Source of the DNA: Ramularia collo-cygni
Taxonomy: Eukaryota; Ascomycota; Dothideomycetes; Mycosphaerellales; Mycosphaerellaceae
Length of the DNA stretch: 64,000 nucleotides
Direction: 5' to 3'
Assembly: GCF_900074925.1 (NCBI RefSeq)
Contig: NW_019716276.1
Location: 439,543-503,542 of the forward strand
Part shown: one piece after another, positions 23,467-35,742 of the stretch
Layout: each line of letters starts with the position of its first letter
How positions within the stretch are numbered: the stretch's first letter is position 1
The notes under the pieces: model-generated
What the model was told of the DNA's origin: nothing
The model's input: only the letters and a program-made list of their open reading frames with translations
The model's database searches: none
Made by a program: the position numbers and the translations under genes

Positions 23467-24724
23467 GAAAACTTCAGTCCTGTTCTACCNCCATGTCGAG
23501 ATTGCATCGTGCCGTGCATGCGATCTCACCAAGATCGATTCACGTCGTGAACATGAAGCGCTGCCATTTTTACGTACGATGGGTATGGTGGTATAGAGCC
23601 AAACAATCCGCTTTTAGGTCGCCAATTTCACGCTTTTCCATGCACAGTCCGTCTGCGGAAAACATGTTCGCAGCCATCCAGAGATGCCTCGCAGGCTTTA
23701 GAGACTTGTGAAAGATCGCCAAGTCGATCTGTCCTCGGCCATTGACCAGTCGTCTACACTGGCGAGGCTGGGCGCCGTCACGGCGTTGAGACTCGCCCGT
23801 AATGCGGTTCCTCTTACGNCATAAACCCCCTTACCGGATGTCAAGAAACGCTCCGGCCGGATCCCACAACCATCGAAGCCGAGCTGCACCGGAACACATG
23901 CCACGCTTCCGACGACCCTGAAGACCATGNAGACCATATTGCGATCCAATATCCGTGATTGCGGACAGGAGTTCGTTTCCCAATCGAGGTTGGCGTCACC
24001 ACGACATGTGAAGCTCTCGACATACCACGCTTCCTCACTCCTTGTGGTATACCGAGTCGATTTTTGAGCTGAGCAGTGTAGCTATGACGACTACAGCGTA
24101 GCCATGGAGGATCTTGTTCATACTGTTGTTGGCGTTGAAGCGGCTGGAACGCTTCACGACTCAAAGAACGAATCTGTCAGGCCATGCGCTCAAGCGGTAA
24201 CCTTTGGCAACACCGGGATGACTGGTTGAACACCACGTGGAAAGGCGTGGTACTTCAATATCGTAGTNCTTACGCGGGTNAGTATCCAAGATGAAGAGAC
24301 ATCATGGTACGCTCCAAGCACAGGCTGCAGGAATCTTGCTCCTGCTTCCCCGACCTGATTTATGGTGTTGATCACCGCACATCACGCCTAGTCCTCGAAA
24401 GAGGCCCCAGGCGTCTCCGCGATCCTTGGTCGCCAAGCAGATATGGCCTACTGCGACGACCGTTGTGTTTAAGGCTGTCTCACCCAGGCTCGCCCATCCT
24501 CACTTCCCTCACAACGTCCAGCTACAGACCCAAAGGCGCTTCCCTAGTCTGGACTACTTCGCCTCAAGTATGTCAGATATATACTCGGCGTCCAAGAGAG
24601 TTTGAACTCAACATCCCAACCGTCGTCGTCGTCGTTACTACGCTCTCTAGCTCTCTTTCTTAATCTGATCACCCTTGTCATTCTTTATATATAGTCACTC
24701 GTTCTCATTACTACGCTTCACCAT
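23467..24724. other. spacer with several N bases, promoter of secreted-protein gene
   Basis: About 1.26 kb with five N bases and no gene I can support. A TATATATA-like stretch at about 24685-24692 lies just before the ATG at 24725. A CACGTG occurs at about 24234-24239. Short frames look random. Confidence 0.45.
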
Positions 24725-25659
24725 ATGCGTCACTCACTTTTCACGCNGCGTGCTTTGGCGACGCTTACCTTCTCAGCGGCTTCGGCCCTTCCACAACATG
24801 TCGATCAAGGAATACTTGCCGAGCAGACTTTTGGCTGTCCTGGAGAACGGACTCTCAGTCTCTGCTGTACTGGCAGGATACCGTCGAATGGAGCCGCAGA
24901 CGATTGCCAAGAGAGCTTGCATTTCATGATTGGCCCGACACGACTTTCTGCGGATGACTATTCTCGACAACTCCATTCAAGCACCGTCAACCAATGCGGC
25001 TCCAAGCAGCTGAACAAAGGCTACAAGCGTCCTGTTTGCTGCAAAGCAGGTTTCAAACCATCCGTAAGTGTGCTAACATACTCGTACCCACGGGCATATT
25101 CTGATGACCAATGCAGGGCAGCGCTCCAGGTTATACTGGCATGAACTGTATCGATGGGTTGGTNGACGGCGGCTCAAGATGGAGCTTCAAACCCAAGTAT
25201 GACTCGACCGTCAAATCCAAGTACTCCGGCGTATCCAAGCGAAGCAGTTCGACGATTCAAAAGAGAGGTCCTCTGGCATCGGCAGTGGAGAGTATCCCAA
25301 TCGCAGACAACGAAGCCATGATTTTCGCCTTGAGCCCAGAACCCGAGTTTCCCGAACATTTGGAAGGATCTCCGTCGTCAGCTCTCGCTCCGGCCGAACT
25401 CAACCATATACTCTCCGAGATGGATGTGGCGACCTCTAGAAGAAGCGTGCGGAAACGTTCGAGCGGAATATACCCGGATACCGAGCCTAGTGGCAGTGGT
25501 CACCAGACACAAGATGCCGTGCTCAGAGATCTCCTCGCCAGTAACATCATTCAACGAGCCTCGCGGGCGAAGGCCTTTGGCAGCGCGGGTGTCGTAACGA
25601 AGAGATCCTTGGCCCGTGGACGGAGGGAGCCCAAGGATATGACGGCTAGCAGCACTTGA
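24725..25659 (+). CDS. secreted eight-cysteine protein, hydrophobin-like Cys order, Kex2-rich tail
   Basis: Exons 24725-25063 and 25117-25659 (GTAAGT donor, TGCAG acceptor) encode 293 residues. A signal peptide ends near SAASALPQ. The mature N-terminal domain has eight cysteines in the order C-X8-CC-X12-C-X29-C-X13-CC-X17-C. This is the C-CC-C-C-CC-C order of hydrophobins, but its spacings fit neither class I nor class II well. A hydrophilic tail of about 160 residues follows, with several Lys-Arg pairs (VSKRSS, IQKRGP, VRKRSS, VTKRSL), candidate Kex2 cleavage sites. The tail has no cysteine and no GPI signal. The protein is clearly secreted, but whether it is a surface-active hydrophobin relative is inference. 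An N occurs in codon 8 and another in exon 2. Confidence 0.72.
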
Positions 25660-26325
25660 TGAATGGGATAAAGAATGCCGGAAAGAAGGGAGCGTAGATG
25701 CCAGGGCAGGAGCCAGATGCAGGACATTAGTAGCGATATTAGCGTTGTGATAACATTCAATTGGAAAATATTCAGATTAGCAGAGCTAGATAGCTAGCAC
25801 GAAACAAGTAATGCCTGGGGCATCAGCGGCTTCCGCTGGGCTTCAAGTCCTTTGTTCTCACGTTTGCAAGGTCCAGTTCGATAGTGATGAGGCGGAGGAC
25901 TAAGGAGGACTGAGGAGGTACCTACAGTAATCGTACCTACCTCAGTGGCTCCTGGCGATGACATTCCATTTGATTGGCTGTCTTGGCCCAATGCGGGGCG
26001 GGATGGTTATGGAAGTGCCATCTGAATAGTCTAGACTGCCTGCGTAGAACATCACGACCTCGACGATAACCATCAAAAAAAGACAATAGCAAGAAAAAGT
26101 GATTTCGCCTGATTAGTGTCCATCGCNGAAAAAAAACCCCCATTGTGTTTTCAAGTCTACACATCCTTGGGATCCTGCCTTCTGCTTCCTCTCCACCTTC
26201 CTTCCTTTATTTCGCCTGCCGTCGCATCCATCGTTGACTGTCAATTGCATCTACCACATCGCCTTTCATCCTCATTTCTAGACCCGCCTGGCCAAGCAGG
26301 AGCTTCATCCAGCAAGAGAGACGGA
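25660..26325. other. spacer, no gene recognised
   Basis: About 670 nt between two same-strand genes. It contains an N at about 26127 followed by an A-run. The CT-rich stretch before 26326 looks like a fungal 5' leader. No reading frame is supported. Confidence 0.5.
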
Positions 26326-27574
26326 ATGTCTTCAGAAACGACAACTTCCACTTCCGCGCTGGAACAACGCCTTTCGACACGCCTCGAGAGCGTTTTCGAA
26401 GACATTGGACAGGGTGAAGGATACCAACGCCATAACTCATGCTGTACATGCTAACATGATTCCAGCCTACAACAGCGTGGAGGAACGAGTCCACGCTCTG
26501 GAAAGCACTTCTCCCAACTATGTCAAGCGACTCAGCAAACTAGAAGGCATCATCCGCCCACAAGAGAAACACGACAAGGCCCTCCAGGATGTAGCCAGCG
26601 AATTGAACAGGATTAAGAACAAGTTGCAGACATTCGTCACCGGCTTCCAAGATCTGGAAAAGAGACATCAGACTCTTGCCAACGATCTCTTGGAGAAGTC
26701 CAACGGTTTGAGTGAGCGGATTGATAACATACGGCCAACCGACCTTACCGCGCTTGAGGAGGAGATCCGGGGAGTGACGACTGTCCTCACAGAGACCACT
26801 CATCACATGAACAATAGACTCGACAATGTCGCCTCGGAGTTCAAGCAGCAAAGTGACAGTATGGCGAAGAGGCTTGCTGACATGCCGATGATCGATGAGC
26901 ATCAGGCAGAAATCAACGCCAGCGTACAGTCTCTACTCACAAGAATTTCAAAGGTGGAAGCCCAGCAGAACGACATCCCGCCGAAAGAGCTCTCGGCTAA
27001 TGCCCTGGCCAAAGCCATGATAAGTCGGCTGGTGCAAGGTGATTCCATCGACAGCACGACCCTGGCCCGCCTACGGAAGGTGCTCCCTGCTCCTTCCTCT
27101 GACACCGATTCGCAAGATGCATCTCCGCCAGACAAAGCTGCGACCACGAAACCCGTCTCCACGCCCGCCGCATCATACCAGGCCCTCCCGGGGAAGGAAC
27201 CGGCGCCGGCTCATGCACAGCGCAAGCGCAACATCGAGCAACCACATGGCGATGATGGTGGCGCCGAGGCTACAGACCAAGATACCACCCGACCACGCAA
27301 GCGATCCCGCGCAAATCCCAACTCGCGGAAGTCGAACGCCCGAAAATCTTTGGGAGCTGCGCAGACGATACAAATTGGTGAGAGTATCACAGAGACGTCT
27401 ACTAGCCGCGGGACCCAGGAGGATACTGTCGACACAGAAGATTACGAGCCGGAGGAAGGCAGCGAAACAACACCCAAGGTTAGGCGCTCAAGTCGTACGC
27501 CCAAACCGAACAGAAAGCACGCCCCCTTTTACACCTTGAAATTCCATTGTTCGGCGAGTGACCAGATGGACTGA
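26326..27574 (+). CDS. nuclear coiled-coil protein of unknown function
   Basis: Exon 1 (26326-26413) and exon 2 (26466-27574) give 398 residues. The GTGAAG donor is weak but the phase and sequence continue cleanly. From about residue 30 to 230 the protein is heptad-rich and charged (VEERVHALES, LEKRHQTLANDLLEKS), predicting long coiled coils. Later come basic clusters RKRSRANPNSRKSNARKS, a likely nuclear signal, an acidic patch and a final RRSSRTPKPNRKHAPF, which resembles a short DNA- or chromatin-binding basic motif. No catalytic domain is visible. A structural nuclear or chromatin role is inference. Confidence 0.75.
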
Positions 27575-27692
27575 AAACTGTGTCGAAGTGTCATCTTGTA
27601 TCGATGCGGTGGTAGTTTTCATGGAAATATCGTAACTCTGCTTCAACGACGCTTCACGAAAAGTATCGTCATGCTTCTGATAATCAGTCAAG

Positions 27693-28912
27693 TTATATCA
27701 ATGGAACAGTCATTGGATTCATCACAGAACTTCCACCGTCCACAACCATGTTTGCTCCAGTCTTCTTCAAGTCAGTAGCTGTAAATGACGCTGCATATCG
27801 ACCGGGAGGAAGCGTACCATGTAGCTTGAGAACCCGCTCGCCAGAAATCCCGCCACCCTAGCAACCTCATATGGCAGACCTGCACGCTCAAGACCAATAG
27901 TCTGCTTCTTCGTCTCGTCAGAATGCAGGCTTGAGGGAGGTAGCTGAGAATTCTGTCCCTTGCGATCGATTCTCTCAAGATTCGCTCCGACATCGATCTG
28001 TCCTGGCGAGATGCAATTGATTCGTACACCAGAACCTTTCAGAGAGACGACCTGGATCAAGCCATCAGCACATAAATCTATAGAAACGAGTTTGATGAAC
28101 ACACTCCCGCTTTCACAACGCCCAGAGCGGCGTGGCTACTCATTGTGAACGCTGGGCCCCAGCAACCTCCAATAGTGCTCGCTATACTTGCCACAACGAT
28201 GATACTTCCATATCTAAAGCAAAAAGGTATACTGATCAGCGAATCTTTTACTGGCTGACCAAGCATGAAGCCGCATGTGTACATGGAATGGCGGGTATGC
28301 TCTGTATATAGCGATATTCAACCTACGCGTGTTCCTTTGGCGTGGCATTTGGATAGCTGCCCTTTGGAGATGTCTTCTTCATAGCAGCGGGTGCAAATTT
28401 CAAAGCATAAAAGGGAGCCATGGAATTCGCCTCGAAGAGTTTGTAGACATCACTAGGCGTCGTGTCGGAGATACTGAGCGGGCCTAACAATCCTGATGAA
28501 TTGACATACACGTCGAGTCTCCACGACATCGCCTTGTCAGCGTTGTTGCTCTCGTCTAGTTATAGAGGGTAGCGGACGCNGAGTATACTCACCTGCCCCA
28601 GGCGTTTAGGGCGTCGTCAATGAGAGCCAAAGTCTCCTCTTCGGATGAGTTTTTGAAAGGGTACAGGATGACTTTGGTGTTGGGGAACTCCTTGTTGATG
28701 GTATCTGGTAACCCAGCGTGATCGTCGAGGGAAGATGACGAGCAGGCGTAGACGCAAGCGGCTCCATGAGCTGCCAATTCCGCGACTATGGCTCTTCCTA
28801 CGGGCTGAGTGGCACCGGTTACTATGCATACAAACCCGTAGAGTTTTCCATCGACTCGATAGGGTGAAAAATGGCCGTTGGAGTCTGTTGAGCTTTTCGT
28901 CGTGGCTGCCAT
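27693..28912 (-). CDS. short-chain dehydrogenase/reductase lacking YxxxK
   Basis: Five exons at 28912-28593, 28518-28327, 28213-28105, 28051-27818 and 27761-27693 join in phase to 307 residues. The Rossmann part is recognisable: IVTGATQPVGRA near residue 33, VYVNSSG in place of NNAG, VVASIAST for the serine strand, INCISPGQI, and FLASGFSSY joined to TGANMVVDGG at the end. At the active site the sequence reads GPAFTMSSHAALG, where relatives have Y-x-x-x-K. The tyrosine is Phe and the lysine is Ser. The fold and cofactor loop remain, but normal SDR catalysis should be lost. It may be a regulatory or binding protein, or a decaying gene. It is divergent from the cytidine deaminase with 441 nt between starts. 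Confidence 0.83.
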
Positions 28913-29353
28913 TTCTCTGGAAAGGATATCTTGGATGTTGATCAAGGGATCTCACGATAGCCGTAGAATGAGAATACATCTGGAACACATGGCGATGCGG
29001 CTCTTGAAGGCTTGTCTTGAAGGCGTTGCAGCTCTCTCCACGGAGAAATCGAAGCTGCAGATAAGCAATCATTCATCGTGTAAGAGCTACCATCCAATCG
29101 GCGACAATGCATCATACTCCTAGGAAACGCCCATTGCTTTCGACGTGCTGTTCCGCAACATCCTCTGTATGCCATGAGATGAGTCCTAGGATTGTTTCGG
29201 GCAAGATGTGTCCGTTATCACGCAACGCCTCGCGCTATCGAGCAGAGCCAAACTGAAGTACGAAAAGTACGCCGGGATGGGCANAGTTGAGTATAGATGT
29301 GTCTTCACTTGCATCTCGAGCGCGGAGAACCTTATTTCTCTCTCCTTCCCGCG
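28913..29353. other. divergent promoter region
   Basis: A spacer of about 440 nt between the SDR-like gene and cytidine deaminase. No gene seen. One N lies at about 29284. Confidence 0.5.
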
Positions 29354-30016
29354 ATGGCCTCAACCACCCCTTCCAAAGCTGGCCACTCTCGTCATGATAC
29401 TGCTCTGATCCATGGTCTGTCAGCGACCGAAGTTCAACAGCTTTCGGAAGCATGCGTCGAAGCTAAAGCCAGGGCATACTGTAAGCGCGTGTGTTTGCTG
29501 CCTCTCTTGTGCTGTATCTAACAACATGGTCAAGGCCCGTATTCGAAATTCAGAGTTGGTTGCTCGCTGCTTCTGGCGAATGGAAGTATTGTTCAGGGTG
29601 CCAACGTTGAGAATGCTGCGTATCCGGTTGGAACGTGTGCTGAGCGAGTCGCGATTGGCACTGCTGTGGTACAGGTAGGCTTTGATTCTCATACTCAGTC
29701 AATCATCATGCTCACTGTTTCCAGGGTGCAAAGAAGGGAGACATCCGAGCCATAGCGGTCGCCACCGATATCAGCCCACCTGCGAGTCCGTGCGGAATGT
29801 GCAGACAGTTCATCAGGGAGTTTTGCGAGGTATAAATGTTCTTGGAGATTCTGAAGAGCCTCGGGCTAACACTACTAGCTCAATTGCCCGATCATGATGT
29901 ATGACAAGGATGGCAAGTCGACTGTGATGACTCTGGAGATGTTGCTACCAATGTCTTTCGGTCCAGAGAAGCTCCTATCGACTGACGAATTGACGGCGAA
30001 TATCGGGTCACAATAA
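29354..30016 (+). CDS. CDD1: cytidine deaminase
   Basis: Exons 29354-29480, 29535-29674, 29725-29829 and 29879-30016 encode 169 residues. The enzyme hydrolyses cytidine and deoxycytidine to uridines in pyrimidine salvage. Signature elements are CPYSKFRVGCSLL, the zinc and proton-shuttle motif TCAERVAIG (Cys-Ala-Glu) and the second zinc pair PCGMCRQF. All introns are 48-54 nt with good donors. The length is close to that of tetrameric cytidine deaminases plus a short N-terminal extension. The start codon lies in the context GCGATGG. Confidence 0.93.
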
Positions 30017-30226
30017 AACATGGCACAGCAAACAGCCGTCCACGGGATACGCGTAGAAGATGGAAACAGAAAATAGTCAACGATCCACCAAGGTCAATGT
30101 ACCTCAGTACCTCTTTCCGAAAGCGGAAGCTTACCTCATCACTCACATGTGAACTTCAATCTTTTGACTCGTCATACTTTATACCTATTGCCTCACATCA
30201 CACTTTTCTTTGCACCATCTTTCACA

Positions 30227-30949
30227 ATGCGCTCCCAAATAGCCCAACAGATGAGACGAGCTGTCACAACTACATGCGCCAGAACACCTCCAGCCCGCAC
30301 ACCCTTCATCTGTGCAAACTGCCGTGTGCAAGTCGAAAGAGGCGTCCCATCCCCTCGAGCATTTACCATTTCCTCCCAACACAGACAAAACTCCAGCGAC
30401 AAACCTCGAATACCCGAAACCCACTACGACTTCTTCCCAGAAACATTCCCTCAAGGCCCACCACCCAGCGCCTCCTTCTCGCCCGATCTCCGCCAATTGC
30501 GCAAGGAATTCCTACAACTGCAATCAAAAGCACATCCGGATCTCGCTCCTCCAGATCAGAAAAGACATGCTGAAGCACTGAGCATGCGTATCAATGAGGC
30601 GTATAAAACTTTACAGGACCCTCTGCGGCGGGCACAGTATCTTCTGGCGCAGAGGGGAATAGATGTGGAAGATGAATCGGCAAAGCTTTCGGAAAGTGCC
30701 CTGTTGATGGAGGTCATGGAAGCCAGGGAGGCTGTGGATGAGGTGGAGAACGAGGAGGATCTTGTTGCTTTGCGAGCGGAGAATAATGCTCGGATAGAGA
30801 ATAGTGTGGCCGTGCTTGAGGATGCCTTCGCCAGGGAAGATTTGGAAGCCGCGGCGCAGGAGGCGATCAAGTTACGGTATTGGTGTAATATTGCAGAGAG
30901 TATACAAGGATGGGAGAAGGGAGTCGGTGGTGGGGCAATACATCATTGA
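30227..30949 (+). CDS. JAC1: mitochondrial J-domain co-chaperone Jac1/HscB
   Basis: An intronless frame of 240 residues. The N-terminus is basic and Ser/Thr-rich (MRSQIAQQMRRAVTTT), fitting a mitochondrial presequence. The J domain from about residue 75 carries THYDFFPE, the essential HPD in SKAHPD, and NEAYKTLQDPLRRAQYLL. The C-terminal HscB helical domain (LLMEVMEAREAVDE, KLRYWCNIAESIQGWE) binds the Fe-S scaffold Isu1 so that the Hsp70 Ssq1 can release clusters. Start 30227 lies in the context ACAATG. It is convergent with the Git1-like gene. Confidence 0.92.
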   Translation: MRSQIAQQMRRAVTTTCARTPPARTPFICANCRVQVERGVPSPRAFTISSQHRQNSSDKPRIPETHYDFFPETFPQGPPPSASFSPDLRQLRKEFLQLQSKAHPDLAPPDQKRHAEALSMRINEAYKTLQDPLRRAQYLLAQRGIDVEDESAKLSESALLMEVMEAREAVDEVENEEDLVALRAENNARIENSVAVLEDAFAREDLEAAAQEAIKLRYWCNIAESIQGWEKGVGGGAIHH

Positions 30950-31157
30950 GCCTTTCACACAACACGATAGATTTGTACAAACGTGGCTTTTCATTCACGA
31001 GTCTCAGGTTCGCCTCGCGCTGTGAGCTGTAGATTCTGACTCTGGTTATTATAAGCATCAATTAAAGGCGATATTCATGCCNCCGTTGGTCGTATCGTGC
31101 CCAAATACTTCATCCAGTCAAAACATGTTTTGCGCCATTCCTAAACTATCATCACTT

Positions 31158-33264
31158 TTACAACTGCTTCTCATCATGACCCTTCTCCTCTTGAATGGGA
31201 GATCCATTAAGGTCGCTGGCATTCCCGTTCGCTCCCGGCTTGAAGGGCGAATTCGCACCCTTCTGACCTCGTGTGCGTTCGAAGAACGTACTTATCTCGG
31301 AGCTCCAGTCGTCATCTTCGGGAGCCTCGTGACCCTCCTTCTCGGTGGCATTGCGTGCCATGGCGGCTTCCCAGTCAGCTCTCATCTCTTCTACACGCTG
31401 TTGATAGTCCAGCTCGGCGTTGTACGGCTTGTGAACCCCACGCATTATCTCCCACCAGGACAGATGCTGTTTATGAATGGCGACACCGTGGTACTCATTT
31501 TCCCGTCCAGCGCGAATGTAAGCCCAACGACGCTCCTGCTCCTTGAGATCAAGCCCTGTGGTATCGGGAAGGAAAATCCAGGTGAGAAGAGCTCCGGCGA
31601 GACCGAACCAAGGGACGACCAGGAAGCGAGTGGGCACGTCAATGTAGTTGTACAAGACGGCCGCTGTCAATGCACCGAGCTTGCCGCAAGCAGCGGAGAA
31701 ACCGTGAGCAGAAGCACGTACGGGAGTCGGGAAGACTTCCGCGGCGACCAGGAAAGTAACGGAGTTTGGACCAAATTGGTTGAAGAAGGAGGAGAGGAAA
31801 TACATCGCCATGAAGCTATGCACTCCGGCNCCTTTGGCGAAGTATTCGTAGTTGAATGCCGGAATGACGAAGCAGATGAAGTCGCCCAAGAAACCGATGA
31901 TTTGCATCCATTTGCGGCCATAGTTCTTGTTGTCGATCAGGAAGGAGGCTAGGTAGTAGCCCACAAGCGACACACCAATGTTCAGGAGGTTCCACAACCA
32001 GTTGACCATGACAGAGCTAGTGTTACCCGTGATCGTCGCGATAAACTCGGCCTGGAAGAGCTTGTTACCATAGAAGAAGACATCGTTGGCATACCATGTA
32101 CCCGCGGTTGCGAGAATACGTCCACCGAAGTAGGTGAAGGTCAAGCCCAAGGACTTCGTATCGTAGCCAGTGACAGATCCCTTCTTCTTGGCCTGCTGGA
32201 GAGTCTTGGATGCAGACCTCATCTTGTAGGTACGGTAGTAGCAAAGCCAGAGGGTTCCAACAGCGGGAATCGCAAACGAGACACGGTAGGTCCACTGCAC
32301 CAGTACCTTGCCGTATGGCGCAGTTGAGCTGCCACCGTGGAAGATCAACAGTAGAAGGATGAGGATGACCTGGTTCAACCATTGACCCCATCCTTGCATG
32401 AGGAATGCAGAGGTAACTTTGCGGCCGCGGTGTAGACGATCGTCGCGAGTAGAAATCTTCCCAGAGCCAACAGCGTTTTCCATCCCGGAGGTAGCAGTCA
32501 TGGGGTATTCACCGCCAACGCCAATTCCGTAGAAGAACAGAGACCAAACATAGCAAATGACCCAGCCGTCTATCACCTGTTAGCACGACTCGAGATCATT
32601 TTGTCTAGAAACTTACTAAGTGTGAGTCCCCACGAGGCTGTGAGCATGAGCAATCCGACAAACATGATGACGGCGTNCTGGATCAGCCCCCATCGTCGAC
32701 CAAGCCAATCGCCCAGAACTCCTACAAGAATCTGGCCGACGATGATTCCACAAATTTCAAGGTAGTCAACAGATTGAATCCATGTCTTATTGCAGACGAC
32801 ATTCTCCTTTCCCCAACACAACGGGAATGCAGCTGCGAAGAGTGGCTTCAGGTTTCCAATTGAGAATAGCACGTATCTGAGGCCGAGTCAGCATGATTAT
32901 GTTGGAAATCTGTGGAGAATGCTCACCCTTCGAGTAAAAGTCCCATTCCGGGAATGACCATGTTGCGAAAGTAGAAGCTTATGGGACTTAGCGGATCAGC
33001 CTTCATCATGCTGCCGATTTCCCGGAGTTCGTTTTTGGCCTCCTCCGAGTCGACCTTGTTAACAAAGGCAACACGCTTGCCAATGGGCATGTCGGCCCAG
33101 TATGTGCCGTTCTCGTCGTAGCTGTCGTTGGGTAGAAGAAGACCGCGAAAGACGGAGGCCTCGCCGTCTTTCATGTCAAGGTTCGCGGTTGCAACATGTT
33201 CGCCGCCCATGTTTGGGCCGTGAGGAGCAGCGAGACCGTAGTCTCGCATGGATGAGTCTGCCAT
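31158..33264 (-). CDS. GIT1: Git1-like MFS transporter (phosphate:H+ symporter family)
   Basis: Exons 33264-32927, 32876-32617 and 32569-31158 encode 669 residues. The 12-span major-facilitator fold shows GDWLGRRWGLIQ in loop 2-3, FFYGIGVGGEYPMTA in span 4 and VAAEVFPTPVRASAHGF near span 10, all marks of the PHS family. A long cytosolic N-terminus and an acidic, Glu/Lys-rich C-terminus of about 100 residues flank it. The closest characterised relatives carry glycerophosphoinositol/glycerophosphocholine (Git1) or phosphate. The second acceptor was set at GATAG to restore LTLNGWVICYVW. In yeast GIT1 is induced by Pho4 under phosphate limitation, and a PHO4-type factor lies 25 kb to the left. 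Two N bases lie in spans. Confidence 0.87.
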
Positions 33265-35742
33265 TTCCGCAACCTCTCTCGTCCAGTGGATGTGAGATTA
33301 CTGCTGAATCGCACAAGTTGTGGTGAGATGAGAGTGCTGGGGAACGCCGGGCTCTGTTATACCAATGCACGGAGTTCGGCCCAGAATACTGGAGATTTGC
33401 GGCGTGGAAGTAGCTAGCTTGATATAGGGCAGTCAAGGCGTGGGATCGGGCGCGCTGACGTCTTTCTTGCACGTTGCGAGCAAACCGCTCTTGAATGGCT
33501 GCTGCAATGGTAGGATCTGACGGGCTAACAATCGTCGCTTGCTAGACGCATCAGACGGACCGACCGGAATGTGTGGTTAGGTGTTCTGCCTGGTGGCACA
33601 GCACATGTGCACAGGTTTCCAGGAAAGAGCGAGGGATTGTAGGATGGAAAAGATGATGTGCGGTGAACAGTTGCTTTTCGACCTGATTNAGCGGATGACA
33701 ATCAGTATTTTTAGCTTTCACGTTTCGACCAACGGATCACATCCCAGTAAGCAGGGTTCACCGTAGGCTCGCTCGAGCAGGCTCAACAGGAAGGAGAATC
33801 GTGGGTCTACCTACCAAAAGCTCCGCATGGTGGAGCCGGTAAAAAATCTCTATTAGTTTGTAATGTTTATCATCCGCTTGGGACTACTAGATGTGGCCGT
33901 CTGCTTCGATGCCGTCTTAAACTCTCCATACAGCAGCTGCCGATTTGGAAGGACCCGTTAAACCGTCGACAAGCTGGGATGTGACGTTATTCTCAAGCAA
34001 CGGCGAAGCTGGCGAAGGCTGGTCAGTTCGCTCTTGCAAGTTGCAAGCATTCGCCAATTGCTTGGCCTTACGCACGTCGCCGTTTGTCGGCATTTTCGCA
34101 TGCAAGCGAGCCACGCGGAAAAGGAAGTTTGAAGAGAAGTTTGGAATCCAATGCCGACTGCGTGAGAAAAGACCAATCAGAGGTGGGGGATGAGGCACGT
34201 TTTCGAAGTGTAGTCCAAACAGTCCAGACGCTAACAATGCAGCTCGCATCCTGCCGTGGTTCCGCTTCTCACCAGAACTTCCACCTCCGCACAGGTCAGC
34301 GAGTCGCCGCCCACGATTGTACATACTCCAAGTTGGTGTGAGATGTTACTGTTACATTTGCCACGCCGTGCGGTGGACACGCCTATATTTGATTGGGCTT
34401 CCTTGATGCATCCCCGTACAGAATGCCCAGCGGCGTCTCCGGTGGCATACTCAAAGCGTACGCCCCATTCGAAGAGGATCTTGTGTGTTGCACCGACGAC
34501 AGGTGCCGTCATCAGATCGTGGCGCTTAATCATGNGCAAGAAGCTTTGCAGGCGCTCGCTTGTCGCGGTTGGCGCCAACGATCGTGCTGATACCTCGTGG
34601 TAATAAGGAGGGAGGAAGCTTCAAAAAGCTTCGATGATCGTCCTGTTTCATCTCGAGGCGTGGAAGAGTGACAGTGCCGGGAGAGTGATGCTGTTCGCAC
34701 GTGGTTCCCCTCGAACTTGGTTGGTGAAGCTGCTGAGAATATCGTCAATTGATGTCGCCGTCGACTCCGATGCGTTTGAGAGGCAGCATCGTACGCTGGT
34801 ATCGTCAGGGGTCGTCAGGTTGGATCGATGGCTTCTCTTCACGTCTCTCCGATCTTCTTCACACTCGCTAACAAGACTCCTCAAACACCATTCGACACTC
34901 CTACCGAGTGAATTGCAGACTTCGATAATGTCGTGGAGCACATTGTGATAGCCAGGTGGGAAAGGTGACAGCGTTGGTGAGCATTGTCAAGCAGTCTCAT
35001 CATCAATTGACGAACATGTGTATTGTCACGCCGGCAGTCCACACACATTACTATCTCCAGCGCTTACAAGCCTGGAACACGAACGACCTCCTAGGGTTTG
35101 AGAGCTTTCGTGCACTCGTGTCAAGGACCATGTTTTGCGCCACACGCCGTGGCCAAGTACCAAGTACCCCACAGGTTCGAGGCATACTTTCGACTAGTGC
35201 GCCATATGCATGTTGTGTTCTGACCGCAGCAGGGAGGAGAGCCAGATATCCGGGATGGCCCTGAAAACATCATCTCATCGAGGCAATAAACAATGTTAAA
35301 TTGAACTTTGGAGGCAAACTTTTCGATACCTTGCCAAAGCAGCATCTGTTGCTTTCGATTCTTGCCGTGCATCGTGTACCACGGGATACAAGCTCATCCC
35401 GGTGGTTGCACCACCAAGCTCATGTATGTAGCAGCCGAGCATGGCCGCATCGTGGCTCATGTTCACAACTTCCGCAATTGAAGTGCACAGCATTGGAAAA
35501 AACATGGAGGAAATAGATGGTACAATCGACCTCACTCCATTTCTTTTTGTTCTGGATTTATGAAACAGTAGACACAATCCACGCCGCATGTCGCATTCAT
35601 GCATTAGTGGCGAGCGCGGTCCGACCCAACCCATATCCCAAGTTTCATCATGGTAATGTATTGGAATCCCCAAAGAAAGCTCCATTGTGGGCAGCGTGCA
35701 TGCCAAGAGGCACAAGACATTTCGGCATCACAGCGGCATAAT
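33265..35742. other. 2.5-kb spacer, no gene recognised
   Basis: No family-like reading frame on either strand. The part next to 33265 is the promoter of the Git1-like gene and contains a GCACGTT core at about 33470-33476, like weaker Pho4 sites. A CACGTG lies at 34698-34703. N bases are at about 33690 and 34535. No terminal repeats or transposase remnants were seen. Confidence 0.45.

Noticed and set aside
33600..35740. Search for a transposon or tRNA in the long spacer
   Set aside because: No terminal repeats, transposase-like frame or TTCGANNCC-type B-box context was found by eye.
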